A model generated the notes under the pieces. The model did not search any database, was not told the DNA's origin, and was given only the letters and a program-made list of their open reading frames with translations. Shown piece after piece: positions 54,383-62,588 of a stretch of 64,000 bases of DNA. Position 1 is the stretch's first letter. Every line of letters begins with the position of its first letter. This DNA comes from Methylobacterium sp. UNC378MF (GTDB lineage Bacteria; Pseudomonadota; Alphaproteobacteria; Rhizobiales; Beijerinckiaceae), in contig NZ_FMWU01000016.1 of NCBI RefSeq assembly GCF_900103195.1, positions 62,001-126,000 of the forward strand. The letters are read 5' to 3'. The translations under genes were made by a program, and so were the position numbers.

Positions 54383-55444
54383 TCAGGGGATCAGCCGGTC
54401 CGCGCGGAGCTGGGCGAACAGGTCGAAGAACGCGTCGTCCGTCGGCTGGTAGGCCGTGAAGCCCAATCGCCGGCTCTTGCTCATGTCGGTGACGACCTCG
54501 ATCGGCCGACCGAGATCGGCGTCCGTGTGCCAGGCCGAGGCGAGTTTTTCGAGGTTCGGCTCGGCCAGTCCGTATCGCTGCGCGATCTCCGCCCAGGCCG
54601 GACAGTCCTGCGCCATCCGCGGCTCCAGCGGCCGGTGCGTGCCGTCGAACGGCACCGCCGCGATCCCGAACCAGTCGGCGATCCGGCCCCACATCCAGCT
54701 CCAGCGGAAGACGTCACCGTTGACGACGTTGAACGCCTCGTTGGCGGCCCTCGGCTCGGTCGAGGCCCAGAGCAGCTGGCGGGCGAGCAGCCGCGCGTCG
54801 GTCATGTCGGTGAGGCCGTTCCACTGCGCGGCCGAGCCCGGGAAGATGAAGGGCCGCTCCAGCTCCCGGCACAGCGTGGCGTAGCAGGCGAGCGTCGTGC
54901 CCATGTTCATGGCGTTGCCCACCGCCTTGCCGATGATCGTGTGCGGGCGGTGCACGCTCCAGGTGAAGCCGTTGCGGGCGGCGGCCGCGAAGACGGCATC
55001 CTCCTGCGCGTAGTAGAAATTCTCGATGTCGAGGCGGCCCTGGTCCTCGCGGAACGGCGTCTGCGGCAGGGTGCCTTTGCCGTAGGCCTCGAACGGGCCG
55101 AGATAGTGCTTCAGCCCGGTCACCAGGGCGACGTGGCGCACGCTCTTCTTCGGGCGGAGCGCGTCGAGCAGGTTCTCGACCATGGCCCGGTTGACCCGGA
55201 TCATCTCCGCCTCGGTCGGGCGCCGCTGCCAGGTCGCGAGGAACACGTGGCTCGGGGCGAGGTCGGCCAGCGCCCGCTCCAGCGAGGCCGGATCCTGCAG
55301 GTCGCCGGCCACCGGCTCGACACCGTCCTGCTGCACCGGGTGACGCGCGAGACCGGCCACCCGCCAGCCTTCCCGGTGGAGCAGCGCCGCGGTGGCGCTG
55401 CCGACGATCCCGCTGGCGCCGACGATCAGGGCGGTGTTCGACAT
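54383..55444 (-). CDS. PRISE-type short-chain reductase (progesterone 5-beta-reductase-like)
   Basis: The 353-residue protein begins TALIVGASGIVGSATAALL, has LVTGLKHYLGPFEAYGKG with the PRISE catalytic Lys/Tyr region (ENFYYAQEDAV), then WSVHRPHTIIGKAVGNAMNM and a C-terminal PFIFPGSAAQWNG segment. PRISE enzymes reduce enones such as iridoid or steroid precursors with NADPH; bacterial members have unknown natural substrates. It ends close to repeat copy E. Confidence 0.85.
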   Translation of the reverse strand: MSNTALIVGASGIVGSATAALLHREGWRVAGLARHPVQQDGVEPVAGDLQDPASLERALADLAPSHVFLATWQRRPTEAEMIRVNRAMVENLLDALRPKKSVRHVALVTGLKHYLGPFEAYGKGTLPQTPFREDQGRLDIENFYYAQEDAVFAAAARNGFTWSVHRPHTIIGKAVGNAMNMGTTLACYATLCRELERPFIFPGSAAQWNGLTDMTDARLLARQLLWASTEPRAANEAFNVVNGDVFRWSWMWGRIADWFGIAAVPFDGTHRPLEPRMAQDCPAWAEIAQRYGLAEPNLEKLASAWHTDADLGRPIEVVTDMSKSRRLGFTAYQPTDDAFFDLFAQLRADRLIP

Positions 55445-55562
55445 GGAAACCCTCGCTGCAAACCCTCGCCCCCGCGACCCGGCCTGAGGCCGGGCCCGGG
55501 GAGATGCGGCGGGGCGGCGCTCACCGCAAGGGCGCCCGGCGCCGGGCTTGCCTGCGCAGGGC

Positions 55563-56897
55563 TCAGGCGACCCGGTCGATCGCGGCGCCCAGGATGTCCA
55601 CGATCTCGCCGATCTGGCCGCGCTCGATGATCAGCGGCGGCGACAGCGCGATGATGTCGCCGGTCACCCGGGTCAGCAGGCCGCGCTCGAAGCAGTCCAC
55701 GAACACGTCGTAGGCACGCTTGCCCGGCGCGTCCGGACGCGGCGCCAGCTCGATGCCGGCGACCAGCCCGATCGTGCGGATGTCGATGACGCCCTTGCGC
55801 CTGCGCAGGTCGTGCATCGCCGCCGCCCAATCGTCGGCGATGTCGGCGACGCGGGTGAGAAGGCCCTCCTCCCGGTAGATGTCCAGCGTCGCGATCCCGG
55901 CCGCGCAGGCGATCGGGTGGCCGGAATAGGTGTAGCCGTGGAACAGCTCGATCCCGTCCGGACCCTGCATCAGCGCGTCGTGGACCGCGCGGCTCGCGAA
56001 GACCGCGCCCATCGGCACCGTGCCGTTGGTCAGGCCCTTGGCGCTGGTCACGAGGTCCGGGACCACGCCGAAGAAGTCGGTCGCGAACGGCGCGCCGAGG
56101 CGGCCGAAGCCGGAAATCACCTCGTCGAAGATCAGCAGGATTCCGTGCTTGGTGCAGATCTCGCGCAGGCGCTCGAGATAACCCTTCGGCGGGATCAGCA
56201 CGCCCGTGGAGCCCGCCACCGGCTCGACGATGCAGGCCGCGATGGTCTCGGCCCCGTGGAGCGCCACCAGCCGCTCCAGATCCTCGGCGAGCTCCGCGCC
56301 GTGCTCGGGCTGGCCCTTCACGAAGGCGTTGCGGGCCGGATCGTGGGTGTGGCGCAGGTGGTCGGTGCCGTTGAGCTGCGGGAAGACACGGCGGTTCGAC
56401 ACGATGCCGCCGACCGACAGGCCGCCGAAGCCGACGCCATGATAGCCGCGCTCGCGGCCGATCAGCCGGGTCCGCGTCCCCTGCCCGATCGCCCGCTGGT
56501 AGGCGAGCGCGATCTTGAGGGCGGTGTCGACCGATTCCGAGCCGGAATTGGTGAAGAACACCCGGTCGAGGCGCTTGTCGGGGCCGCCCGGGGCGATCTC
56601 GGCCAGCCGCTCGGCGAACTCGAAGGCGATGGGGTGGCCCATCTGGAAGGTCGGGGCGAAGTCGAGGGTCGCGAGCTGCCGCTCCACCGCCGCCGCGATG
56701 CCCCGCCGCCCGTGGCCGGCATTGACGCACCAGAGGCCCGCGGAGCCGTCGAGGATCTTGCGGCCGTCATCGGCGGTGTAGTGCATGCCCTCGGCCGAGA
56801 CGAGCAGGCGCGGCGCCGCCTTGAACTGGCGGTTGGCGGTGAACGGCATCCAGAAGGCGTCCATCGCGGGCGTGTTGCGGAGCGGATGGTCGGTCAT
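55563..56897 (-). CDS. Class III aminotransferase (omega-amino acid:pyruvate type)
   Basis: The 444-residue PLP enzyme starts FWMPFTANRQFKAAPRLL, which is typical of beta-alanine/omega-amino acid:pyruvate transaminases. It has GSAGLWCVNAGHGRRGI, FFTNSGSESVDTALK, AACIVEPVAGSTGVLIPP, the PLP Asp region LLIFDEVISGFGR and the lysine VTSAKGLTNG. It moves an amino group from omega-amino acids to pyruvate. A divergent XRE-cupin gene, 168 bases away, is a plausible regulator, as in polyamine and omega-amino acid pathways. Confidence 0.9.
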   Translation of the reverse strand: MTDHPLRNTPAMDAFWMPFTANRQFKAAPRLLVSAEGMHYTADDGRKILDGSAGLWCVNAGHGRRGIAAAVERQLATLDFAPTFQMGHPIAFEFAERLAEIAPGGPDKRLDRVFFTNSGSESVDTALKIALAYQRAIGQGTRTRLIGRERGYHGVGFGGLSVGGIVSNRRVFPQLNGTDHLRHTHDPARNAFVKGQPEHGAELAEDLERLVALHGAETIAACIVEPVAGSTGVLIPPKGYLERLREICTKHGILLIFDEVISGFGRLGAPFATDFFGVVPDLVTSAKGLTNGTVPMGAVFASRAVHDALMQGPDGIELFHGYTYSGHPIACAAGIATLDIYREEGLLTRVADIADDWAAAMHDLRRRKGVIDIRTIGLVAGIELAPRPDAPGKRAYDVFVDCFERGLLTRVTGDIIALSPPLIIERGQIGEIVDILGAAIDRVA

Positions 56898-57065
56898 GGG
56901 GCGGTACTCCGGGGCAGGCGGCGCGGATCGGGCGGTGGGACCAGGGGACACCTTCGCCGATCGGGCAACAAGTCCTTTTCTGGTCGCCGCCAACCCCTTG
57001 CAGGATCGGGGCCGCGGGTGGCACCGTTGCGGGATCCGCAACACCTGAAACGGGCCTTCAGCCGG

Positions 57066-57626
57066 ATGAGCATCGATGTCGGCGCGCGCCTGCGCTTCGT
57101 TCGGGCCCGCCACGGCCTGTCGCAGCGGACGCTCGCCAAGCGCGCCGGGGTGACGAACTCCGCGATCTCGCTGATCGAGGCCAACCGGGTGAACCCGTCG
57201 GTGGGCGCCCTGAAGCGGATCCTCGACGGGGTGCCGATCGGCATGGCCGAGTTCTTCGCCCTGGAGCCGGAGCCGGAGCGCAAGGCGTTCTTCGCCGCCG
57301 AGGACCTCACCGAGATCGGCCGCCGGGCCGCCAAGGGGGCGATCTCGTACCGGCAGGTCGGCGACAGCCTGTTCGGGCGCAAGCTCCAGATCCTCAAGGA
57401 GCGCTACGAGCCCGGCGCCGATACCGGCCGGGTGCCGCTCTCCCACGAGGGCGAGGAGGGCGGGATCGTGCTCTCCGGCCGCCTGGAGGTGACGGTGGAC
57501 GCCGAGCGCCGGATCCTCGGCCCCGGCGACGCCTACAGCTTCGACAGCCGCCGCCCGCACCGGTTCCGCTGCGTCGGGCCAAACCCGTGCGAGGTGGTGA
57601 GCGCCTGCACGCCGCCGAGCTTTTGA
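57066..57626 (+). CDS. XRE-family regulator with C-terminal cupin domain
   Basis: The 186-residue protein has an N-terminal HTH (LRFVRARHGLSQRTLAKRAG, VTNSAISLIEANRVNPSV) and a cupin domain from about residue 105 (LSHEGEEGGIVLSGRLEVTV, LGPGDAYSFDSRRPHRFRC). This two-domain design (PuuR-like) usually represses polyamine or amino acid catabolic genes, with the cupin sensing the ligand. Its divergent neighbour is a class III aminotransferase, a plausible target. Repression is an inference. Confidence 0.87.
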   Translation: MSIDVGARLRFVRARHGLSQRTLAKRAGVTNSAISLIEANRVNPSVGALKRILDGVPIGMAEFFALEPEPERKAFFAAEDLTEIGRRAAKGAISYRQVGDSLFGRKLQILKERYEPGADTGRVPLSHEGEEGGIVLSGRLEVTVDAERRILGPGDAYSFDSRRPHRFRCVGPNPCEVVSACTPPSF

Positions 57627-57729
57627 GCGCGCTTCGCCGAAGTGGATACCGGTTCGGCGCAAGACGACCAAAGTGGTGGCCATTTCACGGTCTACCAACC
57701 GTTGGCGGATCTCCTTCTGCTGAGCAGGA

Positions 57730-57858
57730 AGTAAGCTTGGGTTTTGGACCGCCAGCTCGGCCGCCGGCCGCTTTCACGCGAGCCCGCCCCTCGACGGTGC
57801 AGGTCAGGAACATTTCGCGCTCGACCTCGGCCATGTCGGCAAGGAACCGGAATGCCCC
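57730..57858 (-). pseudogene. Serine recombinase/resolvase remnant
   Basis: In one minus-strand frame the stretch FRFLADMAEVEREMF ... TVEGRARVKAAGGRAGG matches the C-terminal part of the resolvase catalytic domain (LLAEFERELI ... TRAGLAAARARGRKGGRP in relatives). The N-terminal catalytic serine region and the HTH are missing. Its position at the edge of a low-GC cassette suggests a decayed mobile element. Confidence 0.6.
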
Positions 57859-57936
57859 CGGAAGCGGCGCCGCCGTAGCGTGAGCCTGGAAGCAAGGGAG
57901 AGGGACCCTGAACATAGAAGGCGTAGGATACGTCTC

Positions 57937-58389
57937 TTGAAAATTCTTACGTTGAACGTTCCGGCCGCTCATCGCTCGTATCAAGACACATTCAGGAGCG
58001 CGCTTTACGAAAATGACGACGGCGAAGTCAATTTACCTGGAATCTCTGTTGGTCCTGGTGGCTCGACTGACGGGGACGGCTCAGCGCCCGTAGCACCTTC
58101 GGACGGAGGCGGCGGCGGAACGGCACCTCCTGAAAGTGGTACTATCACCCCAGTCCAAGGAAGCAGCCCAGGTAGGTCCACCACTGGTACCGTAACGATC
58201 GCGGAGGACGTTCGAGTCGAGCAGAGTGCCAAAACCGAAGCGGACTTCCTTCTTAATTGGGAAAATCGAAAAGATACTAGTGTTGGAACTTCGGATAACG
58301 GAGCTCTACCGTTAGCCGAAGATAAAACGGCCCAAAGGCTCAATCCGAATTTGCTGAGTACAGGACAGGGTGCTTATGTCCACTCCTGA
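57937..58389 (+). CDS. Hypothetical protein with Gly/Ser/Pro-rich middle, low-GC cassette gene 1
   Basis: From TTG 57937 the product has 150 residues: a short head (KILTLNVPAAHRSYQDTF), a Gly/Ser/Pro-rich linker (about 35-90, with SDGGGGGTAPPESG), and an acidic polar tail (SAKTEADFLLNWENRKDT). No signal peptide or known domain is seen. An AGGA site lies 13 bases upstream of the TTG; no better start exists nearby. It precedes the exported 322-residue gene with 166 bases between, and may be its partner. The linker resembles flexible tethers of secreted or surface proteins. Confidence 0.45.
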   Translation: MKILTLNVPAAHRSYQDTFRSALYENDDGEVNLPGISVGPGGSTDGDGSAPVAPSDGGGGGTAPPESGTITPVQGSSPGRSTTGTVTIAEDVRVEQSAKTEADFLLNWENRKDTSVGTSDNGALPLAEDKTAQRLNPNLLSTGQGAYVHS

Positions 58390-58555
58390 GGAAAAATCCT
58401 ATGGGTTTCGCCTGCTGCCGATCATTATCTTTCCATCTCATATCAAGACGGAAATTTAAACAGCAGTAGTGCGTCTGCTCGAGCACTTTAATCAACAAAT
58501 CCCGAAAGGTCCGTCACGAGGCGGGCCTTCACCTCTCAATTCTGCAGGTATTACG

Positions 58556-59524
58556 GTGCTCAAAAGAATGCATGCAGTAACTATATTTGCAGCGTCGAAT
58601 TATATATTGACGGCCACATCGCTATCTGCCCAATCACTACCCAACTACCATATCATTCCATATGATGAATATCAACGGGTGGAAGTCCCTGGTTGGAACG
58701 ATGATCGACCGTCAGAGGCTATGGCATGGAATGCATACAGGCCGATGAATATGATATTGGGATTTGAGCCTGTACCGTATGCCTGTTATTCGAACTTCAT
58801 ATCTTTCCAGATCGCCGACGGAAATATTACATTATACCCGAACACGTCCGAAAACACCATTTTCTATGGACGCCAATATCCTACCGAATATGAAACAAAA
58901 CAGACAAATACATTTACATTGACTGCTGGATCACAAATCTGTCATTTCAAGATAGCTGTTCAGACCTTTGAAATCATTGGTGGCCACTGGCAGGCAAAAA
59001 GTACTGGGCAGTCTCACCTCGTCGAGAGAGCTATAGTGCAGATTTTAGGGAAACTCCGAGACGAAAATATCTCCGATACTGAGAGGTCGAAGCTGATAGC
59101 CGAACGCAAACGGCTAGAAGCCGAAATAGAGAAGAAATTCGGCGATGATGAAGATCGCTTCAAAAAAGCACTCGCTTCAAAAGGCTTCAGTGGCGATCAG
59201 ATCTCAAATAAAGCTAGTTTAAAAACACGGGGAATGTCCGATAATGTATCGTATTTCTCCTCGAATTCTCCAGCATCTAAGGAGTGTTTCTTCGGTAGCG
59301 GCCACATCGATTTTTCCGGGGTCAATCCGAGTTTGGCATATGTCGCGAACCCTCCAACCGAACGACCTGACGACAATTGGTTCGAGGTTCGTGCAGGATA
59401 CTCCACCTCAGGCAACGGATATGATGTCTTTTTCAGCAATCGTAAGTGCGCTATCAGAATTGAACTTTCAAAGGAGGTGAAAAGGGCGGGAAAATGGATA
59501 AATATGCCCATTTCTGAGCACTAG
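58556..59524 (+). CDS. Exported hypothetical protein with central coiled coil, low-GC cassette gene 2
   Basis: The 322-residue product has a signal-like start (LKRMHAVTIFAASNYIL to SLSAQ), a beta-rich first half (AYRPMNMILGFEPVPYACYS, NTFTLTAGSQICHFKI), a charged helix of about residues 165-205 (RSKLIAERKRLEAEIEKKF) predicted as a coiled coil, and a final domain with CFFGSGHIDFSG and FSNRKCAIRI. The four cysteines suggest disulfides in the periplasm. GTG 58556 is chosen to give the signal peptide; ATG 58568 is also possible. No homologue is recognised. Confidence 0.6.
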   Translation: MLKRMHAVTIFAASNYILTATSLSAQSLPNYHIIPYDEYQRVEVPGWNDDRPSEAMAWNAYRPMNMILGFEPVPYACYSNFISFQIADGNITLYPNTSENTIFYGRQYPTEYETKQTNTFTLTAGSQICHFKIAVQTFEIIGGHWQAKSTGQSHLVERAIVQILGKLRDENISDTERSKLIAERKRLEAEIEKKFGDDEDRFKKALASKGFSGDQISNKASLKTRGMSDNVSYFSSNSPASKECFFGSGHIDFSGVNPSLAYVANPPTERPDDNWFEVRAGYSTSGNGYDVFFSNRKCAIRIELSKEVKRAGKWINMPISEH

Positions 59525-59578
59525 AAATTCCGAGCGGGGACGAGCGTTCTTCTTGGCAAAGTCCCAGATAGGGATGCC

Positions 59579-59890
59579 CCGCCTCTGAGTGTGCTGGGCC
59601 TCGCCCTCAACGTGATCGGCACCGCGACCTTCTACGCGGTGATCGCCGGCTACCTTGCCGGGGCGTTTCCGACGCGGATCCGCTATACGGCGATCTCCAT
59701 CGCCTATCAGTTCTGCGGCGCGCTCGCCGGCGGGCTGACCCCGATCATCGGCACGGTTCTGGCCGAGCGCTTTCAGGGCCATTGGTGGCCGATCGCGGTG
59801 TTCGGCACGGCGCTGGCCGGCGTGTCGTTCCTGTGCGTCACGGCGATCGGCGGCTACCGGGCGCGGCAGCGGGGCTTCCTGGACGGGTGA
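59579..59890 (+). pseudogene. MFS transporter, 3' remnant
   Basis: The frame encodes only the last roughly 100 residues of a major facilitator (IGTATFYAVIAGYLAGAFPTRIRYTAISIAYQFC, then GGLTPIIGTVLAERF and a final helix). It resembles metabolite:H+ symporters of the MHS group. Everything upstream of it is the low-GC cassette, so at least 300 residues are gone. GC content returns to the chromosomal level at its start. Confidence 0.75.
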
Positions 59891-59958
59891 CCGCGAACCG
59901 ATCAAAGGCGCTGGATCCGGGTAACGCCCGATTCAGCCGGGGCTGCTAGGGTCGCGCC

Positions 59959-60156
59959 ATGGAAACGCTGGCCGCCACCGCCGTTCAGATGCTGGGCTCA
60001 TCCCAGAACCAGCAGATCGGCATCGCCGTCGCCAAGCAGCAGCTCGCGGCCGACAAGGCCGTCGCCGGGCTCGTTGCGGAAAGCGCCCAGAGCGCGGCGA
60101 GCGCCGGTCCGCCGGCCCCTGCCGGGCAGGGTCTGAGCGTCGATCTGCGGGTCTGA
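59959..60156 (+). CDS. YjfB-like putative motility protein
   Basis: The 65-residue product is a short helical protein (METLAATAVQMLGSSQNQQ, IGIAVAKQQLAADKAVAGL) resembling the YjfB family, a small group annotated as putative motility proteins. The conserved hydrophobic pattern spans residues 5-45; the tail is Ala/Pro-rich. The family has little experimental support. No flagellar gene is nearby. Confidence 0.55.
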   Translation: METLAATAVQMLGSSQNQQIGIAVAKQQLAADKAVAGLVAESAQSAASAGPPAPAGQGLSVDLRV

Positions 60157-60167
60157 CAGGATCGCCC

Positions 60168-60250
60168 GTCGTTTCACGCGCGCGGCAATCCAGGTCGCGC
60201 AAGGCCTATCCGGCCTGGAGCGGCATCGGTGGTCGCTGCGCGCGATGACG
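60168..60250. repeat. Dispersed inverted-repeat element, decayed copy F
   Basis: The segment keeps gcggcaatccagg on the left and ggtcgctgcgcgcgatgacgg on the right, with several substitutions relative to copies B to E. It lies between the YjfB-like gene and the end of the amidohydrolase gene. Confidence 0.5.
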
Positions 60251-60282
60251 GCCTGTGCTCCGGCCTGCGCTGAATCCCCGCT

Positions 60283-61152
60283 CTATCCAAATCCGTAGAG
60301 CCGTCGCGGGTTGTCGACGAACACCATCCGGCGTCTGCCCGCGTCGGGCACCCAGTCGGCCATCAGGTCGAGGAGCTCCCGCGTCCGCGGCGGGCCGTCC
60401 CAGGCGGCTACGTGCGGCCAGTCCGAGCCCCAGAGGCAGCGTTCCGGCGCGGCGTCGTTGAGCGCCCGGGCGAAGGGGATCGTGTCGGCGTAGGGCGGCC
60501 CGGCGACGGAATCCCGGAAGGCGCCCGAGAGCTTCACCCAATGGCCGTCGGCGACGAGGCCGAGCAGCGCCTGGAATCCCGGATGGTCCAGGCCCGCCGA
60601 GGTCGGCATGTGGCCCATATGGTCGAAGACCAGCGGCACGGGCAGCCGCGACAGGCGGCCGGCGATCGGCGGCAAGTCCCGCGCGTCGAGCAGGAATTGC
60701 AGATGCCAGCCCATCTCGCGGGCGAGGGCCCCGTAGGACTCGACCTGCTCCAGCCCGACCCCGCCGCCGAACAGCACGTTGAGCCGCAGGCCGACCACCC
60801 CGGCCTCCTTCAGGGCGGCGAGGTCCCCCTCGGGCAGTCCGAGCGGGATCACCGCGATGCCGCGCAGGCGCTGCCGGTTGGCGCGCAGCGTCTCGATCAT
60901 CAGACGGTTGTCGGTGCCGTGCACGCTGACCTGGACGAGAACGCCGTTGGCCATGCCGGTCCCGTCGAGCATCGCGAGATACCGCTCGGCCGGCGCCGCC
61001 GGGGGCGTGTAGCTGCGGTCTGCCACCAGCGGATAATCCGGCGGCAGGCCGATGACGTGGGCGTGGGTGTCGACCGCGCCGTCCGGTACGGCGTAGCGGG
61101 TCGGCCCGCCCGGATGTGGGTCCGGGGCGGGGCAGTCTCGGATCTCGGGCAT
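60283..61152 (-). CDS. Amidohydrolase-family metal-dependent hydrolase (LigI-like)
   Basis: The 289-residue TIM-barrel protein starts with the metal motif AVDTHAHVIGLP and has LVQVSVHGTDNRLM, GIAVIPLGLPEGDL, LVFDHMGHMPTSAG and the final LWGSDWPHVAAWDG. It belongs to the amidohydrolase 2 group with 2-pyrone-4,6-dicarboxylate lactonase (LigI) and related dicarboxylate or lactone hydrolases. The gene follows the MFS gene by 2 bases in one operon, so it probably acts on the imported compound. Confidence 0.85.
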   Translation of the reverse strand: MPEIRDCPAPDPHPGGPTRYAVPDGAVDTHAHVIGLPPDYPLVADRSYTPPAAPAERYLAMLDGTGMANGVLVQVSVHGTDNRLMIETLRANRQRLRGIAVIPLGLPEGDLAALKEAGVVGLRLNVLFGGGVGLEQVESYGALAREMGWHLQFLLDARDLPPIAGRLSRLPVPLVFDHMGHMPTSAGLDHPGFQALLGLVADGHWVKLSGAFRDSVAGPPYADTIPFARALNDAAPERCLWGSDWPHVAAWDGPPRTRELLDLMADWVPDAGRRRMVFVDNPRRLYGFG

Positions 61153-61154
61153 GA

Positions 61155-62459
61155 TCAGGAATCCGCGTGCAGGACCTTGCCGCGCGTCTCGGGCAGCGCG
61201 AAGGCCGCCAGGAAGAAGATCCCGTAGGCCACGGCCGCGAAGATCGCGATGGCGGAGGCGAGGCCGGCGCGCTCGGCGAGGTAGCCGACCAGCGCCGGGA
61301 ACAGGGCGCCGATGCCCCGGCCGAAATTGTAGCAGAACCCCTGCCCCGAGCCTCGCAGGCGGGTCGGGTACAGCTCGGTCAGGAAGGCGCCCATGCCGGA
61401 GAAGTAGCCGGAGGCGAAGAAGCCTAGCGGGAAGCCCAGCACCCAGAGCACGCCGTTCGACAGCGGGATCTGCGTGTAGGCGACGACCACCGCGATGGCG
61501 CCCAGCGAGAAGATCAGGAACAGCGGCCGGCGCCCGAGCCGGTCGGCAAGCCAGGCGCCTACGAGGTAGCCGGCAAACGAGCCGATGATCAGGGCCGCGA
61601 GGTAGCCCGTGGAGGACACGATCGACAGGTGGCGTTCGGTGGTGAGAAAGCGCGGCACCCAGGTGGTGATCGCGTAGTAGCCGCCCTGGCAGCCCGCCGC
61701 AGCCATTGAGGCGAGCAGCGTCGTCTTGAGGATCGGCCCCGAAAAGATCTCCCAGATCTGCGGCCGATCGCCCGTGGCGGCGGCCCGGGCCCGGGTTTCG
61801 GCGGCGACCTTCGGTTCCTCGACGTAGCGGCGCAGATAGAAGATCAGCAGCGCCGGCAGGGCGCCCACCGCGAACATCCAGCGCCACGCGGTCTCGGGCG
61901 GCAGGATCGAGAACAAAACCGCCTGCGAGAGGACCGCGAGCCCCCAGCCGATCGCCCAGCCGGACTGGACTGAGCCGACCGCCCGGCCGCGATACTCGGC
62001 CCGGATCGTCTCGCCGATCAGAACGGCGCCCGCCGCCCACTCGCCGCCGAAGCCGAGGCCCAGGATCGCACGGGCGACGAGCAACTGCTCGAAATTCTGC
62101 ACGAAGGCGCAGAGCAGGGAGAACAGCGAGAACCAGAGGATCGTGATCTGCAGGGTCAGCACCCGGCCGATCCGGTCGGCGATGAAGCCCGCGAGCCAGC
62201 CGCCGAGCGCCGAGGCCAGCAGCGTCACCGTCGCGGCGAGCCCGGCCGTGCCGGAATCGACGTGCCACAGGGCCATGATCGTCCCGATCACCAGCGGGTA
62301 GATCATGAAGTCCATGCCGTCGAGGCACCACCCGGCGGCGCAGGCCCAGAAGGTGTGCCGCTCCGGCGGCGTCATCGATCGGTAGAAGGCGGTCAGGCTG
62401 GCGTCGCGAATCTCGACCGAATCCACGCCGGTGCGCCCCTGCCCGGTTGCTGTACTCAT
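61155..62459 (-). CDS. MFS transporter (aromatic acid/carboxylate:H+ symporter type)
   Basis: The 434-residue protein has 12 predicted helices with the MFS loop motif GFIADRIGRVLTLQ after helix 2 and a second copy ADRLGRRPLFLIF after helix 8. CLDGMDFMIYPLVIG in helix 1 and GLGFGGEWAAGAVLIGE in helix 4 are typical of the sialate/lactate/aromatic-acid symporters. It is the first gene of an operon with a LigI-like hydrolase, so the substrate is likely an aromatic breakdown product or dicarboxylate. Confidence 0.88.
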   Translation of the reverse strand: MSTATGQGRTGVDSVEIRDASLTAFYRSMTPPERHTFWACAAGWCLDGMDFMIYPLVIGTIMALWHVDSGTAGLAATVTLLASALGGWLAGFIADRIGRVLTLQITILWFSLFSLLCAFVQNFEQLLVARAILGLGFGGEWAAGAVLIGETIRAEYRGRAVGSVQSGWAIGWGLAVLSQAVLFSILPPETAWRWMFAVGALPALLIFYLRRYVEEPKVAAETRARAAATGDRPQIWEIFSGPILKTTLLASMAAAGCQGGYYAITTWVPRFLTTERHLSIVSSTGYLAALIIGSFAGYLVGAWLADRLGRRPLFLIFSLGAIAVVVAYTQIPLSNGVLWVLGFPLGFFASGYFSGMGAFLTELYPTRLRGSGQGFCYNFGRGIGALFPALVGYLAERAGLASAIAIFAAVAYGIFFLAAFALPETRGKVLHADS

Positions 62460-62535
62460 CACCGCCTCCCGCCGCCCGATACCAGTATCAGCGTCCCAGG
62501 CTGAGCTGTCCAACGTCGGTGCGGTCCGCGCAAGG

Positions 62536-62557
62536 AAAAGGCCGCCCGCAGGCGGCC
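62536..62557 (-). terminator. Intrinsic terminator after the Gly-rich gene
   Basis: GGCCGCC (62540-62546) pairs with GGCGGCC (62551-62557) around CGCA. On the minus strand the hairpin is followed by TTTT (62539-62536). It lies 32 bases past the stop of the Gly-rich gene and ahead of the MFS gene. Confidence 0.75.
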
Positions 62558-62588
62558 TCTCCCCGTCTTTTCGCTGTCCGATCGACGC

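Larger units (their letters stand above)
57860..59575. mobile_element. Low-GC two-gene cassette between a resolvase remnant and a truncated MFS gene
   Basis: This stretch has visibly lower GC and different codon use than the flanks. It holds two same-strand genes of unknown function (150 and 322 residues). A resolvase remnant lies immediately left and the headless end of an MFS transporter gene immediately right, so insertion or replacement in the transporter gene is likely. No terminal inverted repeats or direct target repeats were found by eye. Confidence 0.55.
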
